64,000 nucleotides of DNA from Tritrichomonas musculus (Eukaryota; Parabasalia; Tritrichomonadida; Tritrichomonadidae), in assembly GCA_039105265.1 (NCBI GenBank), contig JAPFFF010000001.1, positions 3,906,001-3,970,000 on the forward strand, given 5' to 3'. A program made the position numbers and the translations under genes. The notes below the pieces were generated by a model. That model made no database searches and had not been told where the DNA came from. It saw only the letters and a program-made list of their open reading frames with translations. How positions within the stretch are numbered: position 1 is the first letter of the stretch; every line of letters starts with the position of its first letter. Positions 40,301-49,000 of this stretch are shown here, in pieces.

Positions 40301-42023
40301 TGCTATGATTTGATATTTGTGTAGCCGACATTGATAATTTTGGAGGAAGATTAGGAAAATATAAACGACCATATAAGTATGGCTGATCAATTGTTGAGAA
40401 TTTGTCAGATTGGACTAACCTAGCGGCTTCTTTTAAGGATTCTGCTAATTTATAATCAGCAAGGACATCTTTTGTGTATGATGCTTGCAATAGTAAAGCA
40501 TATCGATTATAACGATGATATGAGCGGAGGTTTGCAAGTCGAAGATTAGTTTGATCAATAATACTGGTAGCCTTGGAAAATAATGGTAATAACTTACTAG
40601 AATTTCCATTTTTTGAAGATTCTAAAGCATTTCTAATTCTTAATTTAGCAGAATTAATCAAAGTTTGGATTGAATGCATCTTTTTCTTTAATGCAACCGA
40701 AAGTGAATTGTCACGTTTCATCAATAGAGCATTGATTTGGTATGTTAAATATTTTTTAACATATTTAGAACAATCACATTGTTTAATCTTACTTAATGCT
40801 AATTTAAGCTGAAGATTTTCACCAGGATAAATTGCATAAAATTTACTGTAAAGAACATGAATTAAATATGATTTTGGGAAATGTTCAGTAGCATCTTGTA
40901 GAATAGCAAAAGATATACAATAATTATGAGAATTAACAAATCCAATCGTTATAATATGCATAAGCCTAAACTGGGATAAGTGAGTTATCACCTCTTTTGA
41001 ATCTTGTTCCATATCATCAAGAATCTTCAAATTCCGAATAGTAATTTTATCATATACAATTGTGAAAAGAATGTATAGTATAGTCCAAACAAGAATATAA
41101 ATGAGAGGGCAATAAAGAGGAACAGAAATTTTAACGTAATGAAAAACAATCGAAACGCAGCTAATCAATATCCCTGTAAAGCATGTTGCTGAAAAAGAGC
41201 AAACAACCCATTTATTTATTAAAATGGCAACATAAATCATTAAAAACAATATAACAATATATAATATAATCATTAAAACCGGAAAAATTATTTTTGAATA
41301 GGGAAAATCAACTAGTGCATAAAGTTCTGAAATTAATGATAAAATCGGAACAAATAAATTTAAATATGAATGAGGATATTGAAATATTGATGGAAAAGGG
41401 TGAGGATAAAAGTATAATGAAGTAGCACTTGATGCAAATTCAATAAATGTGTTCAATCCAAAAAGAATGTAGAGAAATATTGAAATAGTGAGATCAAGAG
41501 TGGATCTTCTATTTGAAACAATTAAATAAGTTGCACATGAGAGAAGAACAGGTTTAATAATATTGTTAATTGCTATCTCATAAATAGCTATATAATAAGA
41601 GCAAAACTTAGGAAGTTCTGATCTCCTGGAAAAATTAAAAATTGAAATAATGGTAATTAAAAAATCAATAAGAAAAATTGCAAAAAGAATCCAATCTAAA
41701 ACACGAAAACATTCGATTCCATAGCCTACTGGTATTATACGAGTAAAAAATGATAAAAAATTGGCTACATCATGAATGATTTCGCCCTTAGGATAAAAAT
41801 TTTCGGAAGAAAGAAACATTGCAGGAATTATCATTTGTAGTTCTCTAAAAACAGTGCAAATCTGAATAAATAAAGGAAAAATTGGAATAGTTGAATAAGC
41901 GAATGAATAATAATTCATGAGCATTGTCTTTGGAAGAGCTAAAGGAGATTTTCGTAGAAAAGGTAACTGCTCTTGTTTTGTCCCATATGACGAAAAAGAA
42001 GTTGAATAGACTGAAGAACTCAT
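37350..42023 (-). CDS. Multi-pass membrane protein with PAS and degenerate class III cyclase domain
   Basis: A 1557-residue receptor-like protein. The N-terminal 330 residues hold about eight to nine hydrophobic helices; a cytosolic helical region follows (330-590). Two further membrane-spanning modules then flank extracytoplasmic loops (about 620-860 and 970-1190). A PAS-like domain covers about 1230-1320 (KVLKDYPDGLIKCDKDGKII), followed by a linker helix and a class III nucleotide cyclase fold (about 1345-1557). The fold is clear from VKAGMISGGPIAAGVI. Catalytic residues are poorly kept: the first metal site expected as FADIVGFT reads FSIKSAIL, the GD motif reads LED, and the Asn/Arg pair (NxAxR) reads VDYAKSMA. 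Trichomonads have a large family of such proteins. This one may be a sensor without cyclase activity. Confidence 0.82.
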   Translation of the reverse strand: MSSSVYSTSFSSYGTKQEQLPFLRKSPLALPKTMLMNYYSFAYSTIPIFPLFIQICTVFRELQMIIPAMFLSSENFYPKGEIIHDVANFLSFFTRIIPVGYGIECFRVLDWILFAIFLIDFLITIISIFNFSRRSELPKFCSYYIAIYEIAINNIIKPVLLSCATYLIVSNRRSTLDLTISIFLYILFGLNTFIEFASSATSLYFYPHPFPSIFQYPHSYLNLFVPILSLISELYALVDFPYSKIIFPVLMIILYIVILFLMIYVAILINKWVVCSFSATCFTGILISCVSIVFHYVKISVPLYCPLIYILVWTILYILFTIVYDKITIRNLKILDDMEQDSKEVITHLSQFRLMHIITIGFVNSHNYCISFAILQDATEHFPKSYLIHVLYSKFYAIYPGENLQLKLALSKIKQCDCSKYVKKYLTYQINALLMKRDNSLSVALKKKMHSIQTLINSAKLRIRNALESSKNGNSSKLLPLFSKATSIIDQTNLRLANLRSYHRYNRYALLLQASYTKDVLADYKLAESLKEAARLVQSDKFSTIDQPYLYGRLYFPNLPPKLSMSATQISNHSTNNNNTDTQNHSSICSEFRDDGNFDYSPEQISLHTQLKSSIDSLSIPSIRHSIIFVVGNFLILVIFAFLLNTIFLLPTISDSISSPSKYLDVITLARSNSMNAFASLIRYRIELTENTTTQCYTDNEISPQIGGECDAKSQLIYFGQKSLAYLTNLPILQLSRSSNKYLKQAQMMMFRTELQFRDFYDWENYTNVNRSPFLELMFLVENCIIIGTNERNKYEIRSKYFANVIRNYLTLILYIQDICDLLTEFLNSQVNHLRSIFHTVQIASIIILPVLNLCFITFYAIWISRNQHVVFNSFTSLPKPTIDKIIQQLEVVQRNSSFTQPKEHAQINYDTIESGLSGSGSGGSGSGGSYDASEKSAQKDKIISLFHTSQNDFYNHNVIIIVAILVVLTFCECLFLYFTLSIYINGADSFIKSTPHIQTITTTLVDIQELAITLSMHSNANHHLSYVIQTHNQSFNRFYEECSTNFHIFYFGNLSMNYDPIITSTKSLFESFLREPHFKADTNQLYEFYSVLPYDFMFYYVMDLLRTLYVTTLQSNNPLSPTNTYLSHIWNIILVYLYPDFFYPLYRMFTSEVSQLITKKFPLYYTLSSIIVVVSACLFAGAIYIFVKIKKQLLSVLRLLLLAPSNVIIQSRYIMLLLSGTFHIPQQSLTSLDDYSFSKVLKDYPDGLIKCDKDGKIISMNKVAKKLFNQFGEIKQINYNQLKERIEIENKVLEKSVFTQGDNVFIILTDVTIENEYQKQLKEMEEKREYYLKFILPTAVTEYKDNGHSNNLSFHTSKATIVSFSIKSAILPLTDKPENNNAASNPNDQNGQFSDMNVNCDTFRKIFEYMKSLQSVYPAAEYIDVHLEDVIVVSRLFTKIQTDVAANQLLCFAIDVLNFCKSLKSNENTDLIVKAGMISGGPIAAGVINYNDVPHFEVISVFVDYAKSMARFAPNFSIHIHRSSYDYVYASGYDLKETKGVNIPSLGSIVTYIVNV

Positions 42024-42307
42024 GTTAAAATTTAATCGTTAAATTTTAAACACAATTTGAATTCGAATAATTTATAAATTCTGAAAAAAATTCATAAAAG
42101 GTCAAATCATTTATTCATTTATTACATTTAATTGAATAATATTTTGTTGAATATCTTAATATTTTTATTAAATCATCATCAATATTAATGATGAATACAT
42201 GTTTTTATATAACATAATTCGCTATTTTAGAAATTATATATAAAATTTATTCATAAGATAATTATCTTTAGAGATAGTATAATAACTTACTTAAAAAAGA
42301 AAGAATA

Positions 42308-43879
42308 TCAGTCATATTCTTCGTTATCTACATTAGGAAAATAAGAGTAGATTCTATCAACCATTTCGCCCAAAATTTGTTCTACATTATCATAAATACC
42401 GTCTAATTTTTCAACAAAATTATCCAAAAAATCGAATCCGTTATTTGCATCGAAAACATTATAGAAAGCATTTTTTTCTTTACCATTACTTATCACTCCA
42501 ACATAAAGAAAGTTTTCGTAGCAGTCCAAAATATCTTCAATAAGATTTAAATTAGTGGTATCATTTAAACTGTAAATTAGATCTGGAAGGACCACTTCTC
42601 CGATCTTAAAAATTTGGGATGGAGAACAATCTTCAACATTTATAATTTGGTTTATAAGAGAAATAATTTCATGCTTCAATGAATATTCTGCAAAATCAAA
42701 GTTTTCCATCAGTTCGTGAATAAATCTGATATCATCAAAAGGAGAAACATGATTATGTACTGAAACAAAATTTTTGATTATTTCTATAGATTTTGATGAG
42801 CATTTCTCCCAGTTTTCATGAGAAATTGCAACCAATTGAAAAATTATATCAAACGAAACATTTTTATAACTAGAGCTAATTAAAAATTGAATAATGTTTA
42901 ATATTATTTCTAATAATTCATCGATCTCTTTTTTATTTTTTCTCATCAACTCATTTGAAATTTCTTGTTGATCTTTAATTTCGTTTTCATATTGAAATTG
43001 ATTAAATGTTCCATTTCTATCCATAATAAAATTATAAAAGATTTCAAGATAGCCATATTCAACAAGTAAACTATCTTTAATCTGTTTATGATAATTAACC
43101 AAGTTATCAAAACCAAAAAAGCAAAACCTAAGTGAGGATCGATCAAGAATTTTATGAAATTTAGCAAAAAAAACAACAAACCACAAAATAAAATCAGAAG
43201 TATTTTTTTTAAAAGGATACATTGTCATTCGCCAAAGGAAAAATGAACACATTTGACAAATTCTAATATTTTGTTTTTCTTGTTCAACAATTAACGTTTG
43301 GAGTATATCAGGCGGAAATCGATATAAAATTGAATCTCTAACAGACTCTCCACAATATGTAAAATTAGCAATTAAATGTAGATAGGCAGGAATAAGATTA
43401 GTAGGAACCATTTCCCTAATTCCAAATAGCAGTTCGAGATATCCATTTATTAAAAGGTATTCCGAAAAATTAATATCATCGTTTGATGAAAGAGTTACCA
43501 AGTCGTCAAATATATATATAATATAACAAAAAATATTTTCATTCAATGAATTTTTTGTAATGGTAAATAAAATTTGAATAATCTGGCTCTTGATTAAAAA
43601 ATCATTTAAACCTTGTGGAAAATGATCTTCATCATATAGTTTTTCTGATATCGCATCTAAAACGGCTGTAGCATTATTTACGTCGTTATTTTCAAAAAAA
43701 TATTTTAAATTCTTAAAGAGAGAAGCATATTCGTCTTGCTTTTTTTCAATAGAATTTTTTTCAAAATCTGTAAGAGTTGAACTATTAATAAGGTTTTGTC
43801 TATCTTCTTTATAGTGAAACATTAAAAATTTTATGACCAAAATTCTTCTCAAAAAAATAGATTGAAAATTATAATTCAT
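42308..43879 (-). CDS. ARM/HEAT-like alpha-solenoid protein
   Basis: A 523-residue, almost entirely helical protein with repeating pairs of amphipathic helices. Examples are IPAYLHLIANFTYCGESVRDSILYRFPPDIL and IFYNFIMDRN, spaced about 40-45 residues apart as in armadillo repeats. The N-terminal KEDRQNLINSS and an EKKQDEYASLFKNL helix recall the start of importin-alpha-like ARM proteins in trichomonads. However, there is no basic IBB domain, and the WxxxN array is not clear. A second ATG at 43822 (MFHYKEDRQ) may be the true start. Protein binding is expected; cargo or partner is unknown. Confidence 0.65.
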   Translation of the reverse strand: MNYNFQSIFLRRILVIKFLMFHYKEDRQNLINSSTLTDFEKNSIEKKQDEYASLFKNLKYFFENNDVNNATAVLDAISEKLYDEDHFPQGLNDFLIKSQIIQILFTITKNSLNENIFCYIIYIFDDLVTLSSNDDINFSEYLLINGYLELLFGIREMVPTNLIPAYLHLIANFTYCGESVRDSILYRFPPDILQTLIVEQEKQNIRICQMCSFFLWRMTMYPFKKNTSDFILWFVVFFAKFHKILDRSSLRFCFFGFDNLVNYHKQIKDSLLVEYGYLEIFYNFIMDRNGTFNQFQYENEIKDQQEISNELMRKNKKEIDELLEIILNIIQFLISSSYKNVSFDIIFQLVAISHENWEKCSSKSIEIIKNFVSVHNHVSPFDDIRFIHELMENFDFAEYSLKHEIISLINQIINVEDCSPSQIFKIGEVVLPDLIYSLNDTTNLNLIEDILDCYENFLYVGVISNGKEKNAFYNVFDANNGFDFLDNFVEKLDGIYDNVEQILGEMVDRIYSYFPNVDNEEYD

Positions 43880-44019
43880 AAAATTGCTTCAAAATAATCC
43901 TTTTTGCCATTATTAAAATAAAATATTAAGCAATAGAACATATACATCTGATTATAAATATATACTATAAACTTTTATTCTTTATATATAAAAAACCATT
44001 AATATGTTATTAAATACAA

Positions 44020-45303
44020 TTATTCATTCAGGTGTATAGTAAATTTGCACATATCATTAACTTCACTGTTATGACTTTTTTCTGGATCATCAATTAAGTT
44101 GCCAAAGTCATCAACTTTCAAGCATTCGTCGCATACCCAAAATGTTTGCGGATTTTGAATAGGAATTATGGGGTTTTGTTCTACAAAAGCCCACTCAGGG
44201 ATGATAATAGGTACTTTTGGTTTTTCATCAAAAGATCCTGATGAAAATCGAACAACTTCTACACTTAAGTCTCTAAAGAGTTTAAAATTAACATTGAACC
44301 TAAATGATGACCTATAATCATTATTATAACAATTATCTGTATTATTTGGAATTTGAAACTTTTCAATAATAACAACAGCTGCAGAGTTTTCTTCACCACA
44401 ATAGTCTGATGAACTAAAAACAGTTAAGCAATTTTGACCGCACCACGAAAATCCTTTTGGACAAAATTTATGAGCACGGATTATTAAATTTAAATTGTTT
44501 TTATTGAGAAAGTTGGAAATGTCACTTTCAGAGTAAATATAACCTATTCCTCTTTTTGATGGAACATATGAAAAATCAGAAGATGACGAGGAAGGGTCAC
44601 TCCAGAGTAATTCTGAGACAATCTTTGTTGTTCTAATATCTCGAATTGGTTTTTGAATTTGCTCAATTTGTTCAATACTTTGAACATAAGGTGATATCCC
44701 ACCATGGGCACAGAAAATTGATTGATTAATTATTGCTGCGATGGGAATATAAGAAAATGCATGACAAAATTGTTTGTATAAAGAAAGATCAAAGTACTTA
44801 GCACATTCTTCTTTAAACCCATATTGAGATGAGACAAACTTTGATTCATGATTTCCTCTTATTAAGAAAACACGGTCTGGATACTTTACTTTTAATGCAA
44901 ATAAAAGAATTATGACTTCAAGAGAGTTGTTACCTCTATCAACATAATCTCCTAAGAATAAGTAAGTTCTGTTTTCATATGGAGGATAACCAAATTTTGA
45001 AAATATTTTGATTAAATCATCAATATTCCCATGAAGATCACCAACAACAACTATCGATCGTTTTTTTGATTCATCCTTGGGGGAATCATTATCTATTTGA
45101 ATATTAATAAGTGTGTTTTCATGTTGAAAAATTTGTTTGGCGCTCTTAATTAGCTTTTTTACTAATTGAAAATTATAATTTTGTTTTTCTTCGTCGCTAA
45201 CATTAAGATGTATATTCTCAAAAAGAGTGCCTATGTGACCCTCCCTCCGCATGCGACTGATGAGAACATTGAAAACTATTTCATTTAACTCAGCACCTCG
45301 CAT
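44020..45303 (-). CDS. PPP-family serine/threonine phosphatase
   Basis: A 427-residue protein with every PPP metal and catalytic motif: GDLHGNIDDL near residue 89, GDYVDRGNNSLEVI, RGNHESKFVS, CAHGGISP and IIRAHKFCPKG. It is therefore likely an active metal-dependent Ser/Thr phosphatase of the PP1/PP2A/PP2B group. It is divergent: LLWSDPS is followed by an atypical RGIGYIYSE in place of the usual RG.G..FG, and about 110 residues at the C-terminus are unrelated to PP1 tails. Large divergent PPP families are typical of trichomonads. A TCACTTTCATC initiator lies shortly before the ATG. Confidence 0.9.
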   Translation of the reverse strand: MRGAELNEIVFNVLISRMRREGHIGTLFENIHLNVSDEEKQNYNFQLVKKLIKSAKQIFQHENTLINIQIDNDSPKDESKKRSIVVVGDLHGNIDDLIKIFSKFGYPPYENRTYLFLGDYVDRGNNSLEVIILLFALKVKYPDRVFLIRGNHESKFVSSQYGFKEECAKYFDLSLYKQFCHAFSYIPIAAIINQSIFCAHGGISPYVQSIEQIEQIQKPIRDIRTTKIVSELLWSDPSSSSSDFSYVPSKRGIGYIYSESDISNFLNKNNLNLIIRAHKFCPKGFSWCGQNCLTVFSSSDYCGEENSAAVVIIEKFQIPNNTDNCYNNDYRSSFRFNVNFKLFRDLSVEVVRFSSGSFDEKPKVPIIIPEWAFVEQNPIIPIQNPQTFWVCDECLKVDDFGNLIDDPEKSHNSEVNDMCKFTIHLNE

Positions 45304-46080
45304 TTACGGAGGATGAAAGTGAGCTGACGAATAAACTATTTAAATTTTAAATTAAATGTTGATTAGTATTCAATCTTCATAACGTACAAGCAATTTCATT
45401 GAAAAGTGTATGATTACGTTATATAAAACAAACTATTATGAATTAACAAGGTGATTAGTATTTATTATGCTTTAAAATCTTATTTACATTTGTTCATTTC
45501 TTCAAAATACTTTTTCAATGATTTTAAAATCTTCGACAATGAAATTGAATAAAAATTTTGTACAAAATTTTAATGTCAATCGTATATTATCATAGGTATA
45601 TAGAAAAGAAATCATGTAATGTTGCATCCAAGGGGATCATTAAAAGCGTGTAATGGTAGATTGGTATTATTAATAATTATTTTTATGAATAAATGAAATG
45701 TTTCATGTTGAAAATTACTTTAGGATATATGTATTAATAAATCTTACCAATACTTTTTTGATCTTCTTTTCTTATTTAATAAATCAATTTAAAATAAAAA
45801 TATTTTATTTATTCTTCAAATTTTATCATTGGGAAAATCCAAGTAATAATATTTTTCATATCATATGATCGATGTTATTCATATTTAAGTAAAATAATTA
45901 AAAAAATCTGTTACTATATAACAAAAATGATAAAAGAAAAAAAAAAGAAATTGATTTACTGCTTATATAACTTTTTCTATTAGATAAATTTTTTATTATT
46001 CAAAATCATTCAATTGCTTTTCAATATTGAAAATATTATATAGTTTTTTAAATTTTTTTTTTTTCATAAATAAATCGTCA
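45304..46080. other. Divergent intergenic region
   Basis: About 780 bases between divergent genes. The left end carries the initiator of the phosphatase gene (45312-45322, TCACTTTCATC on the minus strand). The right end has a T run and TTTCATAAATAAATCG just before the pseudokinase ATG. Nothing else is recognised. Confidence 0.45.
45312..45322 (-). promoter_or_regulatory. Initiator element of the phosphatase gene
   Basis: TCACTTTCATC on the minus strand, eight bases before the ATG at 45303. It is a close match to the trichomonad Inr pattern. Confidence 0.55.
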
Positions 46081-49000
46081 ATGAATATCAAAAACACTAG
46101 TTGGAATAGCTACCTCGAAACGCTTAGAGTTGAAATTGATCAAGCAATGAGTGGATGTTTTGCTCTTTCAACGCATCATAATAAATTCCACAGATTAACA
46201 GTCGGACTTTCACATTTTTCAAAAAAACTTATAGATTTTGTTGATGAAAAAAGAACCGCAACGAAAGAAGAACTTTTTAATTTTCAAGGCCTTATAAAAA
46301 TATTATTAAATCTTAATCATTTTATCGATGATTTTTCGGATTTCAGTATTGATAAAACAATAGAAGTTATTGGAATAGATTTTTTTAATTTACCGTTAAA
46401 TGTAATCTTGGAATTTATAACTAATTTCAACCGTTATGTGATTCAACTTGAATTGCCTCAAATATCAATTGATGAAGTGTTATTGAAAGGAGAAGATAAC
46501 ATAATTGATATCGCTCAACTGCTTAATTTTATTCAATCTCGATCTCTTTTTCTTAAAGTTGAAAACAAAGATACAGCCTCATTATACGAAAATTTAACAA
46601 ACAAAGTTTTTGCTGCTATAGAATCAGATGATCCAAATAATCATATTATCAGAGAAATTTGCGTAAGAAGAAAAGAATTTTTAGCTCGAAAAGGAAAAAG
46701 TAATTCGAAAGCGACTAATAGCACTTATTATGGTTCGACTGAACTTTACAAAGCCTTCAAATCGTCGCCAAATGTAAAAATTATTAATCATAGTGATATT
46801 GATGTAGACCGAAGTCATTGTGTTCATCATGGCAAGTATTCAAACTTTTTTTCGGGAGTTTTAAAATCCTCAAAGCGTATAGTTTCATTTGAAATTTACC
46901 AATCAATTATTTTATCGCAAGATGAATATAATGCATTTGTTCAGAAAGTCAAAATCATGAGTGAAGCCAATTATTTTACTACAATCCCATTAATTGGAGT
47001 TGTTCTAGATGAACCATTTGTTATTATTTCAGAGTTTATGCCTCAAAGGTCGCTTTTTGATTGGTTTCATGGCCAAAGAAGCAAAGAATTTGCAAATGAG
47101 AGCGATTCTCATGCTACTGGTCTTGAATCTGGACAACAACGTAAATTTAAAATGCAATTTGATCAAGGTGAAAGTTTGAGTAATGATATAAAATCACGAC
47201 CTTCAATATTGACCTTAAATTCAAGTTCCAGCTTTGGTTCCTATCAACAAATACGTAAAGAATCGAGACCGCCTAAGAAAGAGCTTCGACAAACGATAAT
47301 AGCTCTAGGAGTTGCTTATGCATTAAGATATCTTCATTCAAAAGGTATCGTTCACATGTCATTAAAGACTTCAGAAATCTTCATCGATGCCAATGGTCGT
47401 CCTAAGATTAAATGTAGCAAGAAAGCGCGAAAAGTCAACACCAAGATTGACAAGATTAGCAGTAAAGACGTTAAAGCATGGACGGCTCCTGAGCTTATTG
47501 AATCTAGTCGATTTTTGAATGAAAATAATGAAAATGAAAACGAGATGAATGATGATGAAACTTTTGATGAAGATAGTGTTGGAAGTAACTCAGGAAAAGA
47601 CAGAAGTGGCATTTCCCATTGTTCATCAGTAACAATTATTGATGCACATCCAAGTTCACACAATCATCCACATCCACACATAAACAAAAAAGAGCAGCGA
47701 AAATTGATTTCAATTAAGAAGTATCAATCAGCAAACATTAATTTTGACATGATTGCTAGTCCTGCTCCTATACCACCAATGCCAAATAGTAATGATATCA
47801 TTAGTGAATCAAGTAATGATTTGTTAAATCAAACTATTGTCCTTAGCAATAAAGTAGATGTTTATGCGTATGGAATCATGCTTTGGGAACTCTTAACAAA
47901 AGAAATGGCATTTGCTGGACTTTCTTCTTCTTTAATAGCAGAAGAAGTTTTATGTAATGATCAACGTCCTTTAATTCCACAAAATTGTCCTGCTAAATTG
48001 GTCAAATTGATTCAAGATTGTTGGGCAAAAGATCCAAAGTTAAGGCCTGATTTTGATGAAATTTGTTGCATGTTTGAAAGTGGGAATTATAACTTCCCTG
48101 GTACAGATACTGAAGAACTCAACTCATATAAAGCTTATTGTTCACAATTAATAGAAAGATTAAAGAAAAAGAAAGATAAATCAAGTTCTTCTTCTGAATT
48201 TGTTGAATTTGCTGAATTTGACAAATTTCAATTGACTCAACCAGACAGTTTTTATGATGATCCTAAATTAAATGTTGAAATGATGATTAACAAGTTAATG
48301 AAAGAAGGTTCTTGTGAAGATATTAAATTTATTAAAAAGCTTTCTGAACTTGTGAAAAGTTCATGTATTCCTAAAATCGACATTAATTCATTCCAATTGA
48401 GACAACCAATTAAAGCAGAAAGTAATGAAAAAGAAGAAGAAAAAGAAGATTCAGTTTATATTTTCAATGAATCTTCATTAAGTCTTCTTTCTTCATTTTT
48501 CTTGTCATCCAATCTTGATATAAGATTAATAGCTGTTGATTTGGTTACTTACATTTACAACAATCATTTGTTTAATGATGAAAGATCAATTGCTGGGATT
48601 TTGCCTAAAATTGTGAGAAATATTAGTCAAATTAGTTCTTTATCGACGCAATTTGTTAATTTTAGAGTGACTGAAGCTCAAGAAATTTTATTAACTTCAA
48701 TGAAGCTACTTACACTATTTAGCTCAAAATACGTTACATCAGGTTTCATTAATAATAAAATTAGCAATGCTTCAATCAACTCTATTATTAACACTGCCTT
48801 TTCTGATTGTTCATCGTTACGAGAAGTTTCATTTGATTTTTACATATCTTTTCTTTCCAAGTTTCAAGCGCCAAACAAGTTATTGATTCGATTCATAACG
48901 AAAATGGCCCATTTTGACGTCCGTAAAGCGATGTGTATTGAATGTATTAAAATCATCAAAGTTCTTCAATTAATAAGCCGAAACGACCGTTTATTTACGT

